DNA from: an uncultured Roseovarius sp.
GTDB taxonomy: Bacteria; Pseudomonadota; Alphaproteobacteria; Rhodobacterales; Rhodobacteraceae
DNA length: 45,268 nt
Assembly: GCF_913054395.1 (NCBI RefSeq)
Contig: NZ_CAJXIP010000017.1
Span: 1 to 45,268 of the forward strand
Direction: 5' to 3'
The translations under genes were made by a program, and so were the position numbers. The notes beneath the pieces were generated by a model. That model did no database searches and was not told the DNA's origin. It saw only the letters and a list, made by a program, of their open reading frames with translations. This document shows, piece after piece, positions 42,481-45,268 of the stretch. The stretch's first letter is position 1. Each line of letters opens with the position of its first letter.

Positions 42481-42497
42481 GGTGCCATGACGGCACC
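42481..42497 (-). promoter_or_regulatory. Intercistronic hairpin 1, dppA-dppB gap
   Basis: GGTGCC and GGCACC pair around ATGAC, a 6-bp stem just before the DppB-like gene. It is the second hairpin in transcription order and has no T-run. Confidence 0.45.
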
Positions 42498-42517
42498 CGG
42501 ATCAAGGCGAGTGAGGA

Positions 42518-42544
42518 TGCGGGGGCAGGAAGGCCGCCCCCGCA
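42518..42544 (-). promoter_or_regulatory. Intercistronic hairpin 2, dppA-dppB gap
   Basis: TGCGGGGGC and GCCCCCGCA form a perfect 9-bp GC-rich stem with a 9-base loop, 10 bases past the binding-protein stop. No T-tract follows, so it probably protects the binding-protein mRNA or partly attenuates transcription into the permeases. Confidence 0.6.
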
Positions 42545-42554
42545 CAGACCGGGA

Positions 42555-44072
42555 TCAGTTCCAGGTCATCGTGGTAAAGCGCAGCACCTCGTCGGCCGTG
42601 GGCGTGTACTCTACCTCTTTCGTGGACACATAGTTTGTGTTGTACGAGAACATCGGCGCCCAAAAGGCCTGATCGGTGATCCGGGCGATGGCCTTGCCGT
42701 AATGCTCGATCCGGGTCGCGTCGTCGGTCGCGCTATCGGCGATGGTAAGGTCTGCAAGCACCTGGTCGTCGCGTGCGTCGTCAAGCGAGCCGTGCTTGAA
42801 GAACTGGCTGACCATGGCCGACGCATCGTTGATCGAGAAGCTGCCCCAGGTGAGGAAGGCCAGCGGCACGTCGCCGGTCATGTTGAGTTCGCGCAGGGCC
42901 GAATACTGCAGGTATTTGAAATCGGCCTTGATGCCCACGGCGTTGAGATAGCTCAGGATCGCCTCGGCATATTCGCGGTTGCGATAGGCGTAGAACTCGG
43001 TTGTGAAGCCATCGGGATATCCCGCTTCGGCCAGCAGGGCCTTGGCTTTTTCCGGGTCGTATTCATACTCGGTCGCAGTGTCCTGAACACAGCCGAACTG
43101 GCTTGGGAAGCAGGGGGTCCAGACCACTTTGGATTTGCCCTTGAGCAGCGCACCCACCAGCTCTTCGCGGTTGATGGCGTGGTTCACGGCACGACGCACG
43201 CGCAGATCGGTGAAGGGCGTATCGCCCGAACGACCGGCGGCATCCATCGAGAGATAGCCAACCCGCATGGTCGATTCGTTGCTCACGGTGAATTGGTCCA
43301 TCTGGGCCAGTTTCTCGGCCTGATCGGCGGGCACCTGCCAGATCAGATCAAGCGACCCGCTGAACAGTTCGGCCATCTGGGTGTTCACATCCGGGATGGT
43401 GCGGATATCGACGTTGGTGATGCTGGCCTTGCCCTTGGGGCTATCGTGATAGCCGTCGTTCTTTTCCAGCACGAAATGCTGGCCGGGGACCACCGAAACC
43501 ACCTTGTAGGGGCCAGTGCCGACGGGCTTGAGGCCCATGCCGCTCGGGCCGACTTCGGCGTAATATTCGTTAGGGTACATCGAGACCGGACCCGAGAGGA
43601 ATTCGATCGCGGCGGGGAAGGCCTCTTTAAGGTTAATGCGCACGGTGTAATCGTCGATCTTCTCGGCGGATTTCATCCAGTTCACGTTGCGCTGTGTCTT
43701 GACGCCGTTTTCTTCCTTGGAAACGAAATTGACGGTATACACCACGTCATCGGCGTTGAAGACCTCGCCGTTGTGAAAGGTCACGCCCTCGCGCAGTTTG
43801 AATTCGAGCGTCAGATCGTCGATCCATTCCCAGGAGGTGGCAAGGTTGCCGGAGTATTCGTTGGTGATCGGATCGCGGTAAATCAGGCCATCCCAGATCG
43901 CGCGCTGAAGGACCACGCCTTCGCGCGAGGAATTGAAATAGCTGTCAACATTTTCAAGCTCTTTGGTAAAGCCCACGCGCAACGTGTCATTCGCCTTTTC
44001 CGCCCATGCGGCACCGCTTGCCGCGATGAGGGCGACACTGGCGATGGTGGTTTTGAACCAGGATTTTGTCAT
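42555..44072 (-). CDS. ABC peptide-type solute-binding protein (DppA/OppA family 5)
   Basis: A 505-residue family 5 extracellular binding protein. The signal peptide is MTKSWFKTTIASVALIAASGAAWA, with the mature protein starting EKANDTLRVGFT. Typical family patterns follow: LKLREGVTFHNGE-like (here FKLREGVTFHNGEVFNADDVVYT), KPVGTGPYKV and RVRRAVNHAINREELV. GGGAGAAAC precedes ATG 44072. It captures peptides or related compounds in the periplasm for the downstream permeases. Downstream ggt and M20 genes point to gamma-glutamyl compounds, as with glutathione importers of the same family, but the ligand pocket cannot be read. Confidence 0.93.
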   Translation of the reverse strand: MTKSWFKTTIASVALIAASGAAWAEKANDTLRVGFTKELENVDSYFNSSREGVVLQRAIWDGLIYRDPITNEYSGNLATSWEWIDDLTLEFKLREGVTFHNGEVFNADDVVYTVNFVSKEENGVKTQRNVNWMKSAEKIDDYTVRINLKEAFPAAIEFLSGPVSMYPNEYYAEVGPSGMGLKPVGTGPYKVVSVVPGQHFVLEKNDGYHDSPKGKASITNVDIRTIPDVNTQMAELFSGSLDLIWQVPADQAEKLAQMDQFTVSNESTMRVGYLSMDAAGRSGDTPFTDLRVRRAVNHAINREELVGALLKGKSKVVWTPCFPSQFGCVQDTATEYEYDPEKAKALLAEAGYPDGFTTEFYAYRNREYAEAILSYLNAVGIKADFKYLQYSALRELNMTGDVPLAFLTWGSFSINDASAMVSQFFKHGSLDDARDDQVLADLTIADSATDDATRIEHYGKAIARITDQAFWAPMFSYNTNYVSTKEVEYTPTADEVLRFTTMTWN

Positions 44073-44146
44073 CGGTTTCTCCCTTGTTGGTCTTGCATTG
44101 ATCCGCGCGATTATGGCCCCGCGCATTTTCTTGGCCAGTTTATCGT

Positions 44147-44163
44147 GTATTACATAATAATAC
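44147..44163. promoter_or_regulatory. Candidate IclR operator 1
   Basis: GTATTA and TAATAC flank CATAA, a perfect 17-bp inverted repeat 75 bases from the binding-protein start in the 181-base divergent region. AT-rich surroundings suit a promoter. Confidence 0.5.
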
Positions 44164-44177
44164 TTGATGTTGCCATA

Positions 44178-44193
44178 TGATCCATTAAGATCA
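44178..44193. promoter_or_regulatory. Candidate IclR operator 2
   Basis: TGATC and GATCA flank CATTAA, centred about 31 bases (three helical turns) from operator 1. Two sites on the same DNA face would fit cooperative IclR binding. Confidence 0.4.
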
Positions 44194-44253
44194 CGTCAGG
44201 GCCATCCGTCAACCCCCCGCATGGGCGAGGTCCCGGGATTTTGTGAGAGGCGC

Positions 44254-45048
44254 ATGAAAACAAAGCAGAATACGCTTTACGTCGGGTCGCTTGCCAAGGG
44301 GCTGCGGCTTTTGCGGGCATTCGACGAAAGCCATAGCGAGCTTTCCCTGTCGGAACTGGCCGCGCGAACCGGCCTTGATAAAAGCGCCACGCAGCGTCTT
44401 GCCAATACGCTTCATATCGAGGGGATGCTGGACAAGGATTCCGGCACACGACGGTTTCGTCCCTCGCATGCCTGGCTTGAAATGGCCTATGCCTATTACT
44501 GGTCCGATCCGCTTGTCGGCCAGGCGATGCCCAAGCTCATCAACCTTAGTCAGGAGTTGGCGGAAACTGTCAACCTTGCGGAAATGTCGGGCGATCACAT
44601 CATTTACGTGAGCCGCCTGCCGTGCAAGCGGACGTATTTTGCCGCGACCGTGATCGGGCGGCGCTTGCCGGCGCTTTCGACATCCGCAGGGCGCGTTATT
44701 CTTGCAACCTATCCCGAGGAAGAGCGGCGCGCAGCGGTGGATGGCTGGCCGATTCGGGTCTTTACCCCGAATACCACGCTGGACCGTGAAAATATCCGCG
44801 CCAGTGTCGAGAACGCGGTGCATGATGGCTATGCCATATCGCAAGGCCAGATGATCCTGAACGAGATGGCCGTCGCGACGCCGATCATCGGTCCCGACGG
44901 TCGCGCCTTTGCGGCGGTGCAATGCTCTGTTTCTGCGCATACCTGGACCAGGGAAAAGATCGTGGCAGAGATTTTGCCCAAGCTTCAGGACGCCGCCAAC
45001 GCGATTTCGCCCTCATTCCAGTCGCAGCGCGCTTTAGACGGGCGATAA
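44254..45048 (+). CDS. IclR-family transcriptional regulator of the peptide/ggt operon
   Basis: A 264-residue IclR protein. The N-terminal winged HTH is VGSLAKGLRLLRAF with LSLSELAARTGLDKSATQRLANTL. The C-terminal effector domain includes ETVNLAEMSGDHIIYVSRLP, the LPALSTSAGRVILA turn and DGYAISQGQMILNEMAVATPI. ATG 44254 (MKTKQNTLYVG) follows GAGAGG; an upstream in-frame extension runs into the operator region. It is divergent from the binding-protein gene and is very likely its direct regulator. The effector is unknown. Confidence 0.9.
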   Translation: MKTKQNTLYVGSLAKGLRLLRAFDESHSELSLSELAARTGLDKSATQRLANTLHIEGMLDKDSGTRRFRPSHAWLEMAYAYYWSDPLVGQAMPKLINLSQELAETVNLAEMSGDHIIYVSRLPCKRTYFAATVIGRRLPALSTSAGRVILATYPEEERRAAVDGWPIRVFTPNTTLDRENIRASVENAVHDGYAISQGQMILNEMAVATPIIGPDGRAFAAVQCSVSAHTWTREKIVAEILPKLQDAANAISPSFQSQRALDGR

Positions 45049-45070
45049 GCGCAGCAACGGTAAGTTTTCT

Positions 45071-45135
45071 GTGACGTCACGGCGTTTACAGTGTGAAATT
45101 GCGCGCGCCCTGCATATATTCAATAACTGTAATAT
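45071..45135 (+). promoter_or_regulatory. Upstream region of the YeeE/YedE-type gene with two symmetric elements
   Basis: A perfect 10-bp palindrome GTGACGTCAC lies at 45071-45080. A looser repeat ATATT-N10-AATAT lies at 45116-45135, about 48 bases before the start codon. Either may be a regulator site. Neither matches a consensus I can name with confidence. Confidence 0.3.
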
Positions 45136-45182
45136 AGCCCCGTTCCATGGACCGGGGTGCGTAAGGCGAAGGGAAAGAGACT

Positions 45183-45268
45183 ATGACAGGCGTTGAAACG
45201 GCGTTTACGCCGCTTTTGTCACTGGTGGGTGGCGTTCTTATCGGGGCGTCGGCGGTTTTGCTTATGTT
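45183..45268 (+). CDS. YeeE/YedE-type (sulfur-compound transport) membrane protein, N-terminus only
   Basis: The window ends 28 residues into this frame: MTGVETAFTPLLSLVGGVLI then GASAVLLM. The pattern of a short polar start, FTPLxxLxGGxLIGxSAVLL and an immediate first helix is typical of YeeE/YedE proteins (DUF395), some of which import thiosulfate or related sulfur species. GGGAAAGAG lies before ATG 45183. The rest of the gene is outside the window, so the call rests on one motif. Confidence 0.65.
   Translation, partial: MTGVETAFTPLLSLVGGVLIGASAVLLM

Noticed and set aside
42441..44180. 579-residue plus-strand frame
   Set aside because: It is antisense to the peptide-binding protein gene, which has a signal peptide, ribosome site and family motifs.
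1..45268. CRISPR arrays, tRNA or rRNA genes, prophage or integrase
   Set aside because: No regularly spaced repeats, cloverleaf-like segments or phage-type genes were seen while reading both strands.

Overview
The window (45,268 bases, GC-rich) looks like an accessory and catabolic stretch of an alphaproteobacterium, most likely a marine Rhodobacteraceae/Roseobacter-type organism. This rests on two separate TRAP carboxylate transporters, an xdhABC purine locus, alphaproteobacterial-style LysR/IclR/TetR divergent regulation, and dense operons with 4-base ATGA overlaps. I found no tRNA, rRNA, CRISPR array, transposase or integrase.

Layout. (1) 1-4600: a cut-off TetR regulator faces a five-gene operon: shikimate/quinate dehydrogenase-like protein, TRAP transporter DctP-DctQ-DctM, and a type II 3-dehydroquinase. 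Together they read as uptake and catabolism of quinate/shikimate-like acids. (2) 4727-13473: a LysR regulator faces a purine operon: XdhA, XdhB, XdhC, an NCS2-type permease and guanine deaminase. It would take up purine bases and convert guanine and hypoxanthine to xanthine and urate. (3) 13511-19213: two adjacent ArsR-controlled modules on the minus strand. Each has a PF03773-type permease with an FCSC motif. One adds an MFS transporter; the other adds a CxxC thioredoxin-like protein and an exported metallo-beta-lactamase-fold protein that lacks the usual HxH. This is probably a metalloid or organo-metalloid detoxification island. (4) 19281-24403: an RND efflux pump with its membrane-fusion partner, divergent from a TetR repressor, with a striking 38-bp nested palindrome between them.

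(5) 24562-34198: a TRAP system of the TakP/FcbT class. Its binding protein is separated by about 6 kb from its DctQM membrane subunits. Between them lie an aldehyde dehydrogenase, an isocitrate/isopropylmalate/tartrate-type dehydrogenase, a DUF2520-type Rossmann protein, a 3-hydroxyisobutyrate-type dehydrogenase and a LysR regulator. This suggests a hydroxy- or oxo-acid catabolic locus. (6) 34258-35403: an HPP-CBS membrane protein on its own. (7) 35613-44072: a peptide-type ABC importer (binding protein, two permeases, two ATPases) in one operon with a gamma-glutamyltransferase and an M20 peptidase, divergent from an IclR regulator. This is probably a gamma-glutamyl-peptide or glutathione-like substrate system. 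The gamma-glutamyltransferase reading frame is broken by a single in-frame TAA. (8) The window ends at the first codons of a YeeE/YedE-type transporter.

The points most worth a second look are the in-frame stop in the ggt gene, the HxH-less MBL protein in the ArsR module, the paired ArsR modules with two different Cys sensor arrangements, the altered active site of the catabolic dehydroquinase, the split TRAP system, and the nested TetR-type operator.
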